From positions 62,001 to 126,000 of the forward strand of contig NZ_NRRL01000005.1 in NCBI RefSeq assembly GCF_016583645.1: a stretch of 64,000 bases of DNA. The letters run 5' to 3'. Of this stretch, positions 26,853-35,811 are shown piece by piece. Each line of letters begins with the position of its first letter. Position 1 is the first letter of the stretch. Both the position numbers and the translations under genes were made by a program. The notes under the pieces were generated by a model, which was not told the origin of the DNA, did no database searches, and worked only from the letters and a program-made list of their open reading frames with translations. Origin of the DNA: Rhodovibrio sodomensis. Its GTDB lineage: Bacteria > Pseudomonadota > Alphaproteobacteria > Kiloniellales > Rhodovibrionaceae.

Positions 26853-26884
26853 TATAGACATCTAGACAAATCTGCGAGTTGTCG
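26853..26884 (+). promoter_or_regulatory. Candidate PhnF operator before phnG
   Basis: ATATAGACATCTAGACA contains a direct repeat TAGACA-TC-TAGACA (26855-26868) and a dyad TAGA-CA-TCTA; it is followed by GACAA / TTGTC arms across a 9-bp gap (26866-26884). The region ends 5 bp before the phnG GTG, a position suited to repression. A related TTGTCTAA word occurs at about 35692 before phnM2. Confidence 0.4.
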
Positions 26885-26889
26885 AGCCC

Positions 26890-27420
26890 GTGAGCGCGAA
26901 CCCCGGCATCCCCGATACCCCCGCGGCGTCAGCCGATACCGAGCCCGGCGGTGCGTCCGTGTCGGATGCCGTCGCCCGGCGGCAGCGCTGGATGGGTGCA
27001 TTGGCCAAGGCCGACCCGGGCGAGCTGGCGGAGCACTGGGCGGGGCTGTCCGAGCTGCCGGGCTGGCAGCGTCTGCGGGCGCCGGAGGCCGGCATGGTGA
27101 TGACCCGCGGGCGGATCGGCGGCGACGGCCAGCGCTTCAACCTCGGCGAGGTGACGGTGACCCGCTGCACCGTGCGGATCACCGACGGTGCGGAGCAGGG
27201 CCTGACCGGGCATGCCTACGTCATGGGGCGCGACAACACCCACGCCGAACGCGCGGCGGTGCTGGACGCGCTCCTGCAGGAGGCGTCCTGGGCGGCGCGG
27301 CTGGAGCGCACCGTGATCCGGCCGCTGCTGGCCGCGGCAACCGCCCGGCGCACGGCCGCCGCGCGCAAGGCCGGCGCGACCAAGGTCAATTTCACCACCG
27401 TCACCCGCGGGGAGGACTGA
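26890..27420 (+). CDS. phnG: PhnG, C-P lyase core subunit
   Basis: The 176-residue subunit of the PhnGHIJ core complex attaches phosphonate to ribose of ATP/GTP together with PhnI, PhnH and PhnL. The family pattern RQRWMGALAKADPGEL near the N-terminus and MGRDNTHAERAAVLDALLQ are present. GTG start with a weak ribosome site. First gene of phnGHIJKLM; phnH begins 6 bp downstream. Confidence 0.9.
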   Translation: MSANPGIPDTPAASADTEPGGASVSDAVARRQRWMGALAKADPGELAEHWAGLSELPGWQRLRAPEAGMVMTRGRIGGDGQRFNLGEVTVTRCTVRITDGAEQGLTGHAYVMGRDNTHAERAAVLDALLQEASWAARLERTVIRPLLAAATARRTAAARKAGATKVNFTTVTRGED

Positions 27421-27426
27421 GGCGCC

Positions 27427-28056
27427 ATGACATCCGCGTCGCAAGCTGCCGCCGGCGGCCGCCTCAAGCCCGGCTTCGCCGAACCCGTGCACGGCGCGCA
27501 GCAAGCGTTCCGGCGAATCCTGCAGGCGATGGCCCGGCCCGGCACGCTCCAGGACTGCGGCCGCGATCTCGACCCGCCGCCCGGCCTGTCGCCCGCGATG
27601 GCGGCAGTCTGCCTGACCCTGGCGGACGCCGACGCGCCGCTGTGGCTGGCGCCCGCGCTCGGGAGCGAAGCGGTCCAAGGCTACCTGAAATTCCACTGCA
27701 ACGCGCCGATCCGCGACGACGCCCGGGAGGCGGCGTTCGTGCTGGCGGATGCCGCGGGCATGCCGGCGCTCGACGCCTGCGCGCAGGGGTGCGACCGCTA
27801 CCCGGACCGAAGCGCCACCCTCGTGGTGGAGGTGCCCAGTCTGGCCGCCGACGGGCGCGGCGCGTGGCGCCTACAGGGCCCGGGGATCGCATCGACCGCC
27901 AGCCTGGCGGTGGGCGGCCTGCCCGGCGACTTTCCGGCGCGCTGGCGCGACAATGCGGCGCTGTTTCCCTGCGGCGTCGATCTGATCCTGACCCAGGGGC
28001 ACACGCTGGCCGCGCTGCCGCGCACCACCCGCATCTCCGATCCGGTGGAGGGCTAA
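27427..28056 (+). CDS. phnH: PhnH, C-P lyase core subunit
   Basis: The 209-residue PLP-fold-related (non-catalytic) core protein of C-P lyase has PGFAEPVHGAQQAFRRILQAMARPG at the N-terminus, the PhnH hallmark, and FPCGVDLILTQG near the C-terminus. Binds PhnI in the core complex. 5 bp before phnI. Confidence 0.92.
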   Translation: MTSASQAAAGGRLKPGFAEPVHGAQQAFRRILQAMARPGTLQDCGRDLDPPPGLSPAMAAVCLTLADADAPLWLAPALGSEAVQGYLKFHCNAPIRDDAREAAFVLADAAGMPALDACAQGCDRYPDRSATLVVEVPSLAADGRGAWRLQGPGIASTASLAVGGLPGDFPARWRDNAALFPCGVDLILTQGHTLAALPRTTRISDPVEG

Positions 28057-28061
28057 AGGCG

Positions 28062-29162
28062 ATGTACGTGGCCGTCAAAGGCGGGGCCGAGGCGATCGCC
28101 AATTCCCTGCAGCTGCTGGCTCAGACCCGGCGCGGCGATCCCCAGGCGGCCGACCTCGGCGTCGCGCAGATCCGCGAGCAGCTGGGCCTGGCTGTCGACC
28201 GGGTGATGGCGGAGGGCGCGCTGTACGACCGCGAGCTGGCCGCGCTCGCCCTCAAGCAGGCGTGCGGCGACGTGCAGGAGGCGGTGTTCCTGCTGCGCGC
28301 CTACCGCACGACGCTGCCGCGCTTTGGCTACGCCCGCGCGGTCGACACCCAGGCGATGGCGGTGCGCCGGCGGATCTCGGCGACCTACAAGGATCTGCCG
28401 GGCGGGCAGGTGCTCGGGCCCAGCTTCGACTACACCCAGCGGCTGCTGGACTTCCAGCTGCTGGCCGACGGTGAGGCGCCGGCCGCGCCGGAGGACGCCG
28501 AAGACCCGGTCGCGCCGACGATGCCGGGTGTGCTGCAGCACCTGGACCGCGACGGCCTGATCGAGCCGTCGCCAGCGGACGATGCGACCGAAACGCCGGC
28601 CGACGTCACCCGCGCGCCGGTGACCTATCCGGCCGGCCGCGACACCTGGCTGCAGATGCTGGCGCGCGGCGACGAGGGCTACCTGCTGGCACTCGCCTAT
28701 TCGACGCAGCGCGGTTACGGCAACGCGCACCCCTTCGCCGGCGAGATCCGGCTGGGCGAGGTCGCGGTCGGCTTCGTGCCGGAAGAGCTCGGCTTCGAGG
28801 TCGAGATCGCGGAGGTCACGCTGACCGAGTGCCAGATGATCAACCAGTTCCAGGGCTCCGAGGCCGCGCCGCCGCAGTTCACCCGCGGCTACGGCCTGAC
28901 CTTTGGCCACAACGAGCGCAAGGCGATGTCGATGGCGCTGGTCGACCGCGCGCTGCGCTCCCGGGAACTGGGCGAGCAGCTGGTCGCGCCGGCGCAGGAC
29001 CAGGAGTTCGTGCTCGCGCACAGCGACAACGTCGAGGCGTCGGGCTTCGTCCAGCACCTGAAGCTGCCGCACTACGTCGACTTCCAGTCGGAGCTGGTGA
29101 TGCTGCGCGAGCTGCGCCGACGCTTCCACGAGAGCCGGTACACGCGGGAGGCCGCGGAATGA
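28062..29162 (+). CDS. phnI: PhnI, C-P lyase nucleosidase/transferase subunit
   Basis: The 366-residue protein begins MYVAVKGGAEAI and contains LALAYSTQRGYGNAHPFAGEIR and the HSDNVEASGFVQHLKLPHYVDFQSEL motif of PhnI. PhnI is the nucleosidase-like subunit that, with PhnGHL, replaces the purine of ATP/GTP by phosphonate. Start ATG 28062 is set by coupling to phnH. It overlaps phnJ by 4 bp. Confidence 0.94.
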   Translation: MYVAVKGGAEAIANSLQLLAQTRRGDPQAADLGVAQIREQLGLAVDRVMAEGALYDRELAALALKQACGDVQEAVFLLRAYRTTLPRFGYARAVDTQAMAVRRRISATYKDLPGGQVLGPSFDYTQRLLDFQLLADGEAPAAPEDAEDPVAPTMPGVLQHLDRDGLIEPSPADDATETPADVTRAPVTYPAGRDTWLQMLARGDEGYLLALAYSTQRGYGNAHPFAGEIRLGEVAVGFVPEELGFEVEIAEVTLTECQMINQFQGSEAAPPQFTRGYGLTFGHNERKAMSMALVDRALRSRELGEQLVAPAQDQEFVLAHSDNVEASGFVQHLKLPHYVDFQSELVMLRELRRRFHESRYTREAAE

Positions 29163-30046
29163 GCGCGCACGCCGACAGCCTCGCGGCCGCCCAGACGGTC
29201 GAGGGCTACAACTTCGCCTACCTGGACGAGCAGACCAAGCGGATGATCCGCCGGTCGCTGCTGAAGGCGGTGGCGATCCCGGGCTACCAGGTGCCGTTCG
29301 CCAGCCGGGAGATGCCGCTGCCCTACGGCTGGGGCACCGGCGGTATCCAGGTGACCGCAAGCATCCTGGGCGCCTGTGACACGCTGAAAGTGATCGACCA
29401 GGGCGCGGACGACACCACCAACGCAGTCAACATCCGCGCCTTCTTCGCCCGCACCGCCGGGGTCGCGACCACCACCCGTACCGAGGAGGCGAGCGTCATC
29501 CAGACCCGCCACCGGATCCCGGAGACGCCGCTGACCGACCAGCAGATCCTGGTCTACCAGGTGCCGATCCCGGAGCCGCTGCGCTGGCTGGAGCCGCGCG
29601 AGCGCGAGACCCGTATGCTGCATGCCTTGGGCGAATACGGCCTGATGCAGGTGTCGCTCTACGAGGACATTGCCCAGCACGGCCGGATCGCCAAGACCTA
29701 CAACTACCCGGTCCAGGTCTCCGGCGGCTACATCATGGCACCCAGCCCGATCCCCAAGTTCGACAACCCGAAGCTGCACCGCAACCCGGCGCTACAGCTG
29801 TTCGGCGCCGGGCGTGAGAAGCGGATCTACGCGGTGCCGCCGTATACGGACGTGCGCAGCCTCGACTTCGACGACTACCCCTTCGATGTCGAGCACTGGG
29901 ACACCGCCTGCGCCCTGTGCGGCGCCACCGACAGCTACCTGGACGAGATTGTGACCGACGATGCGGGCGGCCGGCGCTACGTCTGCTCCGACAGCGACTA
30001 CTGCGATCGGCGGCGCCAGGCCGGCGATACGGGAGCAGCCCGATGA
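29159..30046 (+). CDS. phnJ: PhnJ, radical-SAM C-P lyase
   Basis: The 295-residue catalytic subunit cleaves the C-P bond of ribose-1-phosphonate-5-phosphate by radical SAM chemistry. Cluster ligands Cys251, Cys254 and Cys276 and the catalytic Cys282 match E. coli C241, C244, C266 and C272 with a constant +10 offset. The N-terminal FAYLDEQTKRMIRRSLLKAV is typical. It overlaps phnI and phnK by 4 bp each. Confidence 0.96.
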   Translation: MSAHADSLAAAQTVEGYNFAYLDEQTKRMIRRSLLKAVAIPGYQVPFASREMPLPYGWGTGGIQVTASILGACDTLKVIDQGADDTTNAVNIRAFFARTAGVATTTRTEEASVIQTRHRIPETPLTDQQILVYQVPIPEPLRWLEPRERETRMLHALGEYGLMQVSLYEDIAQHGRIAKTYNYPVQVSGGYIMAPSPIPKFDNPKLHRNPALQLFGAGREKRIYAVPPYTDVRSLDFDDYPFDVEHWDTACALCGATDSYLDEIVTDDAGGRRYVCSDSDYCDRRRQAGDTGAAR

Positions 30047-30840
30047 GCGCGCACGCGGCCCGCGGCGCCGATCACCCGATCCTGTCGGTGCGCCACCTGA
30101 GCAAGCGGTTCGGCCGGGTGCAGGCGGTCGACGACGTCTCGTTCGACCTGTTCCCGGGCGAGGTCCTGGGAATCGTGGGCGAAAGCGGCTCCGGCAAGAC
30201 CACGCTGCTGCGCGCGGTCGCGGGCCAGGAAGCCCCGGATACCGGCGCCGTGCTGTACCGCGACCGTTGGGGCGGCTTGGTCGACCTGCACGCCCTGCCG
30301 GAGGGCCGGCGCCGGCGTCTGCACCGCACCGATTTGGGCCTGGTGCAGCAGAACCCGCGCGACGGCCTGCGCATGGGCGTCTCGGCCGGCGCCAACGTGG
30401 GCGAGCGGCTGATGGCGCTCGGCCACCGGCACTACGGCACCATCCGGCAGAGCGCGCACGACTGGCTGGCCCGGGTCGAGGTCGATCCGGCGCGCCTGGA
30501 CGACCCGCCGGCGCAGCTGTCGGGCGGCATGCAACAGCGTCTGCAGATCGCCCGCAACCTGGTGTCGGAGCCGCGGCTGGTGTTCATGGACGAGCCGACC
30601 GGCGGCCTGGACGTCTCGGTCCAGGCGCGGCTGCTCGACCTGTTGCGCGGGCTGGTCGGCGAACTCGGCCTGGCGGTCGTGCTGGTCACCCACGATCTGG
30701 GCGTGGCCCGGCTGCTGGCGCACCGGCTGATGGTGATGCAGGCGGGTCGGGTGGTCGAAACCGGCCTGACCGATCAGGTGCTGGACGACCCGCAGGCCGC
30801 CTATTCGCAGCTTCTCGTCTCCTCGATCCTGCCGGTGTAG
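30043..30840 (+). CDS. phnK: PhnK, C-P lyase ABC-type ATPase
   Basis: The 265-residue ATPase binds the PhnGHIJ core and couples ATP use to turnover. Walker [41 protein letters not shown], signature [15 protein letters not shown] and Walker [14 protein letters not shown] are visible. It lacks membrane partners, as expected for PhnK. Only 4 bp separate it from phnL. Confidence 0.93.
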   Translation: MSAHAARGADHPILSVRHLSKRFGRVQAVDDVSFDLFPGEVLGIVGESGSGKTTLLRAVAGQEAPDTGAVLYRDRWGGLVDLHALPEGRRRRLHRTDLGLVQQNPRDGLRMGVSAGANVGERLMALGHRHYGTIRQSAHDWLARVEVDPARLDDPPAQLSGGMQQRLQIARNLVSEPRLVFMDEPTGGLDVSVQARLLDLLRGLVGELGLAVVLVTHDLGVARLLAHRLMVMQAGRVVETGLTDQVLDDPQAAYSQLLVSSILPV

Positions 30841-30844
30841 TACA

Positions 30845-31603
30845 ATGGACGCAGACACCCCCGCCGCCGCCAGCGAAGAGACCATGCCGCGCACCGCCGA
30901 CCCGGGCCGCCTGATGATCGACGTGCGCGGCCTCAGCAAGACGTTCACGCTGCACCACCAGGGCGGCGTTCGGCTGGCCGTGCTGGACGCGACCGACTTG
31001 CAGGTCGCCGGCGGGGAGTGCGTAGTGCTGCGCGGGCCCTCGGGGGCTGGCAAGTCCTCCCTGCTGCGCTGCCTCTACGGCAACTATCTGGCCCAAAGCG
31101 GCACGATCCAGGTGCGCGGCGCGGACGGCTGGGTCGACGTCGCCAGCGCGCCCGCCCGCCGGATCCTGGAACTGCGGCGCACCCATCTCGGCTACGTCAG
31201 CCAGTTCCTGCGTGCGATCCCGCGCGTTCCGGCCGAACAGGTGGTCGCCCAGCCCGCGATCGACGCCGGCACGCCCGGGGACCAGGCCCTCGAGCGGGCA
31301 CGGACGGCGCTGGCCCGGCTGAACATCCCGGAAAACCTCTGGCATCTGCCGCCGGCGACCTTCTCCGGCGGCGAGCAGCAGCGGGTCAACGTCGCCCGCG
31401 CGTTCGCGCGCGACTTCCCGATCCTGCTGCTGGACGAGCCGACCGCCTCGCTCGACGCCGCCAACCGCGACGTCGTGGTCGAGCTGGTCAACGCCGCGCG
31501 CGACCGCGGTGCCGCGATCGTCGGCATCTTTCACGATTCCGCTGTGCGCGCGGCGGTCGCGACCCGAATTCTCGACCTGCCCGGCAAGGCGGAGGCCGCA
31601 TGA
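30845..31603 (+). CDS. phnL: PhnL, C-P lyase-associated ABC-type ATPase
   Basis: The 252-residue ATPase required with PhnGHI for the initial phosphonate transfer. Walker [19 protein letters not shown], signature [19 protein letters not shown] and Walker [18 protein letters not shown] are present; [14 protein letters not shown] is the PhnL-type Q-loop. It overlaps phnM1 by 4 bp. Confidence 0.93.
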   Translation: MDADTPAAASEETMPRTADPGRLMIDVRGLSKTFTLHHQGGVRLAVLDATDLQVAGGECVVLRGPSGAGKSSLLRCLYGNYLAQSGTIQVRGADGWVDVASAPARRILELRRTHLGYVSQFLRAIPRVPAEQVVAQPAIDAGTPGDQALERARTALARLNIPENLWHLPPATFSGGEQQRVNVARAFARDFPILLLDEPTASLDAANRDVVVELVNAARDRGAAIVGIFHDSAVRAAVATRILDLPGKAEAA

Positions 31604-32799
31604 CCGTTCCCAAGGCGCCCGCAACCCGCAGCACCCTCTCCGGCCCGCTGGCCCGGGGCGACACCGACGAGCTGATCCTGACCAACGCCCGGGTGGTCGG
31701 CCCCGGCGGGGTCTGGCACGGCCACGTCGTGGTGCGCGAGGGCACGATCGCCGAGGTGGGCGAGGGCGACACCCGCGTGCCCGGCGCGGTCGACCTGGAG
31801 GGCGACCTGCTGACCCCGGGTCTGGTCGAGCTGCACTCCGACAACCTGGAGCATCACATCCAGCCGCGGCCCAAGGTGCAGTGGCCGTTCCCGCCGGCGA
31901 TCATGGCGCACGACGCGCAGATCGCCGGCGCCGGGATCACCACGATCCTGGACGCGCTGCGGCTGGGCGACGACGACGTCGGCGGCGAGGCGGGCCAGTC
32001 GGCGCAGCTGGTCGACGCGATCGCCGAGGCCGGCCGGCGCAACATGCTGCGCGCGGAGCACCTGCTGCACATCCGCGCCGAGCTGGCGGTGCCCGACCTT
32101 GCCGAGGCGGTCGAGCCGTTCACCTGGAACCCGAGCCTCCGGCTGGTCTCGCTGATGGACCATTCGCCGGGCCAGCGGCAGTTCCAGGACGTCGAGGTCT
32201 GGAAGACCTACTACCGCGGCAAGTACGGCTATACCGAAGCGCAGCTGGACGCGCTCGCCTGTGATTTGCAGGCGCGCGCGGCGCGCCATGGCGTGCGCAA
32301 CCGCGAGGCGCTCGCCAAGCTGTGCGTCGACCACTACATCCCGCTTGCCAGCCACGACGACACCACCGAAGAGCACGTCGCCGAGGCGGCGGCGCTGGGT
32401 GTGAGTGTGTCCGAGTTTCCGACCACGCGGGCCGCCGCCACGGCCGCGCACCGGGCCGGGATCGCCACGGTCGCGGGTGCGCCCAACGTGGTGCGCGGCG
32501 GCTCCCACTCCGGCAACGTCGCGGCGGAGGAGCTGGTCGGCGCGGGCGTGCTGGACTGCCTGTCCAGCGACTACGTCCCGGTCAGCCTGTTGCACGCGGT
32601 GTTCGGGCTGCATCGAAAGACCGGCCGGGACCTCTCCGACCTGTTCGCGCTGGTCACCCGCAACCCCGCGCGCATGGTCGGCCTGACCGACCGCGGCGAG
32701 ATCGCGCCCGGTCAACGCGCCGATCTCTTGCGCGTCCGCGACCAGGCCGACGCCCCTGTGATCGGCACCGTCTGGCGCGCCGGCCGCCGGGTCGCCTGA
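31600..32799 (+). CDS. phnM: PhnM1, RPnTP diphosphohydrolase
   Basis: The 399-residue amidohydrolase-superfamily enzyme removes pyrophosphate from alpha-D-ribose 1-phosphonate 5-triphosphate. Metal-site motifs include [34 protein letters not shown] and the C-terminal [22 protein letters not shown]. Last gene of the C-P lyase operon here; phnN and phnP are not in the window. Converges with phnE3 across 126 bp. Confidence 0.93.
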   Translation: MTVPKAPATRSTLSGPLARGDTDELILTNARVVGPGGVWHGHVVVREGTIAEVGEGDTRVPGAVDLEGDLLTPGLVELHSDNLEHHIQPRPKVQWPFPPAIMAHDAQIAGAGITTILDALRLGDDDVGGEAGQSAQLVDAIAEAGRRNMLRAEHLLHIRAELAVPDLAEAVEPFTWNPSLRLVSLMDHSPGQRQFQDVEVWKTYYRGKYGYTEAQLDALACDLQARAARHGVRNREALAKLCVDHYIPLASHDDTTEEHVAEAAALGVSVSEFPTTRAAATAAHRAGIATVAGAPNVVRGGSHSGNVAAEELVGAGVLDCLSSDYVPVSLLHAVFGLHRKTGRDLSDLFALVTRNPARMVGLTDRGEIAPGQRADLLRVRDQADAPVIGTVWRAGRRVA

Positions 32800-32925
32800 C
32801 CGAGTACCCGCCGAGGCGCGGTCGGGCAGGCTGGCACCGGCACCCGGCGGAGGCCTTTTTCCGTCCAGGCCCGCGCGCAACGTGGATTGCGCAAGCGCGG
32901 CGACCGTAACCCGATCGAACCGCCT

Positions 32926-33738
32926 TCAGATCAGGCGGGCGCGCAGGGCGGCGCTGGTGCGTTCGACCAGCACGACGAGCGCGAAGATCGACAGGATGAT
33001 CGTGGCCGCCTCGTTATAGTCGAACATGTCCATCGCGGCCTTGAGCTCGATCCCGATGCCGCCCGCGCCGACCAGGCCGAGCACGACCGACGAGCGGGTT
33101 GCCTTCTCCAGGGCGAACAGCGAGGTGGCCACCATCGACGGCATTGCCGCCGGCAGAACCGCGCCCAGGACGATACCGCTGCGCCGGGCGCCGAGTGCGG
33201 TCAGCGCCTCCTGCGGGCCGGGATCCGCTTCCTCCATTGATTCCGCGAAAAAACGCGCACAGAAGCCGAGCGTGTCGACGGTGAGCGCGAGCACGCCCGC
33301 GAACGGACCCAGCCCCACGGTGATCACGAAGAAGATCGCCCAGATCAGGTCCGGGACGGTGCGCACGAAGGTGATCACCCCGCGCGCCAGGTAATAGACC
33401 GCGCGGTTGGGCGTCTGGTTGCGCGCGGCCATCACCGCGAACGGGATCGACAGAGCCACGCCGAGGACGGTACCGACGACCGCCATTTGGAAGGTCTCAA
33501 GCATCGTGGCGCCGATCGAGTCCATGCGCCCGAAGGCCGGCGGAAACATCTCGCTGACCAGTCGGCCCATCGATGGGACGCCTTCGATGAAGGTGGATAC
33601 CGACATCTCCGCGGCCTGGAAACACCAGATCACGAACGCCGCGACCGCGACGTAGAGGGTGAAGGACAGGGCGTCCGGGCGCGGCAGGCGGTCGGGCAGC
33701 TCCCGTCGACGGTCGGGCTGGCGGGTCGGATCAGCCAT
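32926..33738 (-). CDS. phnE: PhnE3, phosphonate ABC permease (system 2)
   Basis: The 270-residue PhnE permease has TFQMAVVGTVLGVALSIPFAVMAARN, VITFVRTVPDLIWAIFF and the coupling motif LEKATRSSVVLGLVGAGGIG. It is a single permease gene, so this second importer probably uses a homodimer. Its start overlaps the phnC2 stop by 8 bp; order phnD2-phnC2-phnE3 leftward. Confidence 0.9.
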   Translation of the reverse strand: MADPTRQPDRRRELPDRLPRPDALSFTLYVAVAAFVIWCFQAAEMSVSTFIEGVPSMGRLVSEMFPPAFGRMDSIGATMLETFQMAVVGTVLGVALSIPFAVMAARNQTPNRAVYYLARGVITFVRTVPDLIWAIFFVITVGLGPFAGVLALTVDTLGFCARFFAESMEEADPGPQEALTALGARRSGIVLGAVLPAAMPSMVATSLFALEKATRSSVVLGLVGAGGIGIELKAAMDMFDYNEAATIILSIFALVVLVERTSAALRARLI

Positions 33739-34603
33739 ACAGCACCTCCCGCGGCGACCGTTCGGCGGCCGGGACGGGGCCGTAGAGTTGGCGCAGGCCG
33801 TCGAAGTCGACCTCGCCGACGGCGCGGTCGAACATCACCCGGCCCTGTCGGAGCGCCAGGACGCGGTCGCCGTAACGCCGCGCGTGGTCGAGATCGTGGC
33901 AGGTGAACAGCACGCCCACGCCTTCGTCGCGCATCAACTGGGCGAACAGCTCCATCACCTCTTCGCCGGCCGTCGGGTCGAGCGAAGCCGCCGGCTCGTC
34001 GGCGAACACCAGGCGTGGGCGCTGCATCAGGGTACGCGCGATCGCGACGCGCTGCGATTGCCCGCCGGACAGCCGGTCGGATCGCCGGCCGGCCAGCTCG
34101 GTGAGGCCGACCCGCTCCAGGCACGCGAGCGCCTCCGCACGCAGCCGGCCGGGGGCGGTCGCCTGGAACCAGTTGCGCGGGCTTGCCGCACGCGCCTGGG
34201 CGCCGTGCAGCACGTTCGACAGCACCGACAAACGCGGCACCAGGTTGTGCCGTTGAAAGACGAACCCGACGTGCGCGCGCAGCCGGCGCAGCGACCGCTC
34301 GCGCGCGCTCATCACGTCTTGGCCGAGCATCTCGATTTCGCCCGTGTCCGGTTCGATGAGGCGCAGGCAGCAGCGCAGCATGGTCGACTTGCCGCTGCCG
34401 TTTGCGCCGATCACCGCCAGGCTCTCGCCTTCGCGCAAGACGAACGCGACGTCCTGCAGGACGTCCGCCTCTTTCGCGCCGTAGCGCTTGCGCAAGCCGC
34501 GTACCGTCAGTTGCTCCGAGCGGTGCGGTGCACCCGGCGAGGCGGCCGTCCCCGGTGCCCGCGCACCGGGGACGACCGCCGTCTCGGCCGGTTGGACCGA
34601 CAT
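33731..34603 (-). CDS. phnC: PhnC2, phosphonate ABC ATPase (system 2)
   Basis: The 290-residue ATPase has Walker A GANGSGKSTML, VFQRHNLVPRLSVLSNVLHG (PhnC-type Q-loop), signature LSGGQSQRVAIARTLMQ and Walker B LVFADEPAASLDP. It has an N-terminal Ala/Pro-rich extension of about 30 residues. The start overlaps the phnD2 stop by 1 bp (TAATG). Confidence 0.92.
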   Translation of the reverse strand: MSVQPAETAVVPGARAPGTAASPGAPHRSEQLTVRGLRKRYGAKEADVLQDVAFVLREGESLAVIGANGSGKSTMLRCCLRLIEPDTGEIEMLGQDVMSARERSLRRLRAHVGFVFQRHNLVPRLSVLSNVLHGAQARAASPRNWFQATAPGRLRAEALACLERVGLTELAGRRSDRLSGGQSQRVAIARTLMQRPRLVFADEPAASLDPTAGEEVMELFAQLMRDEGVGVLFTCHDLDHARRYGDRVLALRQGRVMFDRAVGEVDFDGLRQLYGPVPAAERSPREVLYG

Positions 34604-35499
34604 TAGTTGCCTACGAACTCGGCGAACTTCGGCCGGTCGATCGTGCGGTAGGCCTCGCGGACGTAGTCGTAGTCGTCCGCGTCGATGTTGGCGACGAACT
34701 TCATACCGGCGTATTTCTTGTTCTCTTCACCGCCCTTCTGCACGACCGCCTGGACGAACTGGTCGGAGTTGCCCACGATCGCTTCGCGGACCGCTTTGAC
34801 CATCGCGTCGTCGACGTGGGTGCCGGCGAGCAGCACGTCGTTCGGCAGGTCGGGGCCGCGCGCGATGACGCGGAACGCGCCGGGCGCTAGGTCCGACTTC
34901 TCGCGCAGCCGCAGGTAGTCGTCCATGTAGTTGGTGCCCCAGGCCGCGATGTCGCCGCGGCGGAGGCTTTCCAGGGCGATCTTCTGGGTGGTGTGGACCA
35001 GTTCGACGTCCTCCATCGGGTCGATGCCGTAGTCCATCAGCAGCTGCGCCGGGCCCAGGTGCGAGGAGGTCGAGCCGATGTCGCCGACCGCGACCTTCTT
35101 ACCCGCGAGGTCGCTGACCGAGGTAATCCCGCTGTCGGCCATTGTGATGATGGCGGAGAAGTAGTCCGGCCGGCTGAAGCCCAGCACCGGCTGGGCGTCG
35201 GTCAGCTTGTTCATGACCACGAACTCGGCCGGGCCGGTCAGTACGAAGTCGACCCTCTCGCTCTTCAACAGCTCGACCGAGGCGGTCCGGCTGGTAACCG
35301 GCGCGAACTCGACCTCGTAGCCGGTCTCCTCCTTCAACAGACTCGAAAATGCGTCCCAGTCCCGACGTAGTTGCTCCAGGCCGGAGACGTCGGTGACCGT
35401 CATGGTGATCGTGTCGTCGGCGGCCTCGGCCGGAACCGCGGCCGGTGCGGCCAGCCCCAGTGCGACGGCCGCGGCCGACAGATAGGTGATCCAACGCAT
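34603..35499 (-). CDS. phnD: PhnD2, phosphonate-type binding protein (system 2)
   Basis: The 298-residue protein has a signal peptide (about 1-27, AEAA) and a PhnD/Phn-type binding domain (FVLTGPAEFVVMNKL, GKKVAVGDIGSTSSHLGPAQLLMDYG). It is clearly divergent from PhnD1 and lacks its NSTSGYL and GSSGYAG sequences, so ligand range probably differs (phosphonate, phosphite or similar). Start ATG 35499 has GGGAGG; the longer upstream reading lies in the AT-rich promoter region. Confidence 0.86.
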   Translation of the reverse strand: MRWITYLSAAAVALGLAAPAAVPAEAADDTITMTVTDVSGLEQLRRDWDAFSSLLKEETGYEVEFAPVTSRTASVELLKSERVDFVLTGPAEFVVMNKLTDAQPVLGFSRPDYFSAIITMADSGITSVSDLAGKKVAVGDIGSTSSHLGPAQLLMDYGIDPMEDVELVHTTQKIALESLRRGDIAAWGTNYMDDYLRLREKSDLAPGAFRVIARGPDLPNDVLLAGTHVDDAMVKAVREAIVGNSDQFVQAVVQKGGEENKKYAGMKFVANIDADDYDYVREAYRTIDRPKFAEFVGN

Positions 35500-35811
35500 C
35501 GATGTATCCTCCCGTTGCTTGGCTATTACCGCGCGGTCCGTGGGCTGACGGACCCGCGCAGGGCGATCGCCCCATCTCCAAGGGCGCGAGCGCTCGTCGC
35601 GCAATCGGGACGATGCGCCATCGGGTATGACGGCAAGACCAAGGAACGGTGTCAGTGATGTTAAGTCTCCATGAATGGACCAATGACGAAATTGTCTAAT
35701 AAAGAGATAGCAAGAACAGTGTGTAAACAAAATTGTAATATGACGAGTGGGGGTTAGGCGAATATAACTCGATCGTCGAAAAAACGATACACGTAAAAAG
35801 GGACGTGATTG
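35500..35811. promoter_or_regulatory. AT-rich divergent promoter region between phnD2 and phnM2
   Basis: 312 bp without a supported ORF, with a marked AT-rich stretch (about 35650-35800) unusual for this genome. It contains ATTGTCTAATAAAGAGATAG (35691), a dyad ACAA-AA-TTGT (35727-35736), and a ribosome site AAAAAGGGACG for phnM2. Probably holds both divergent promoters and a regulator site. Confidence 0.55.
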
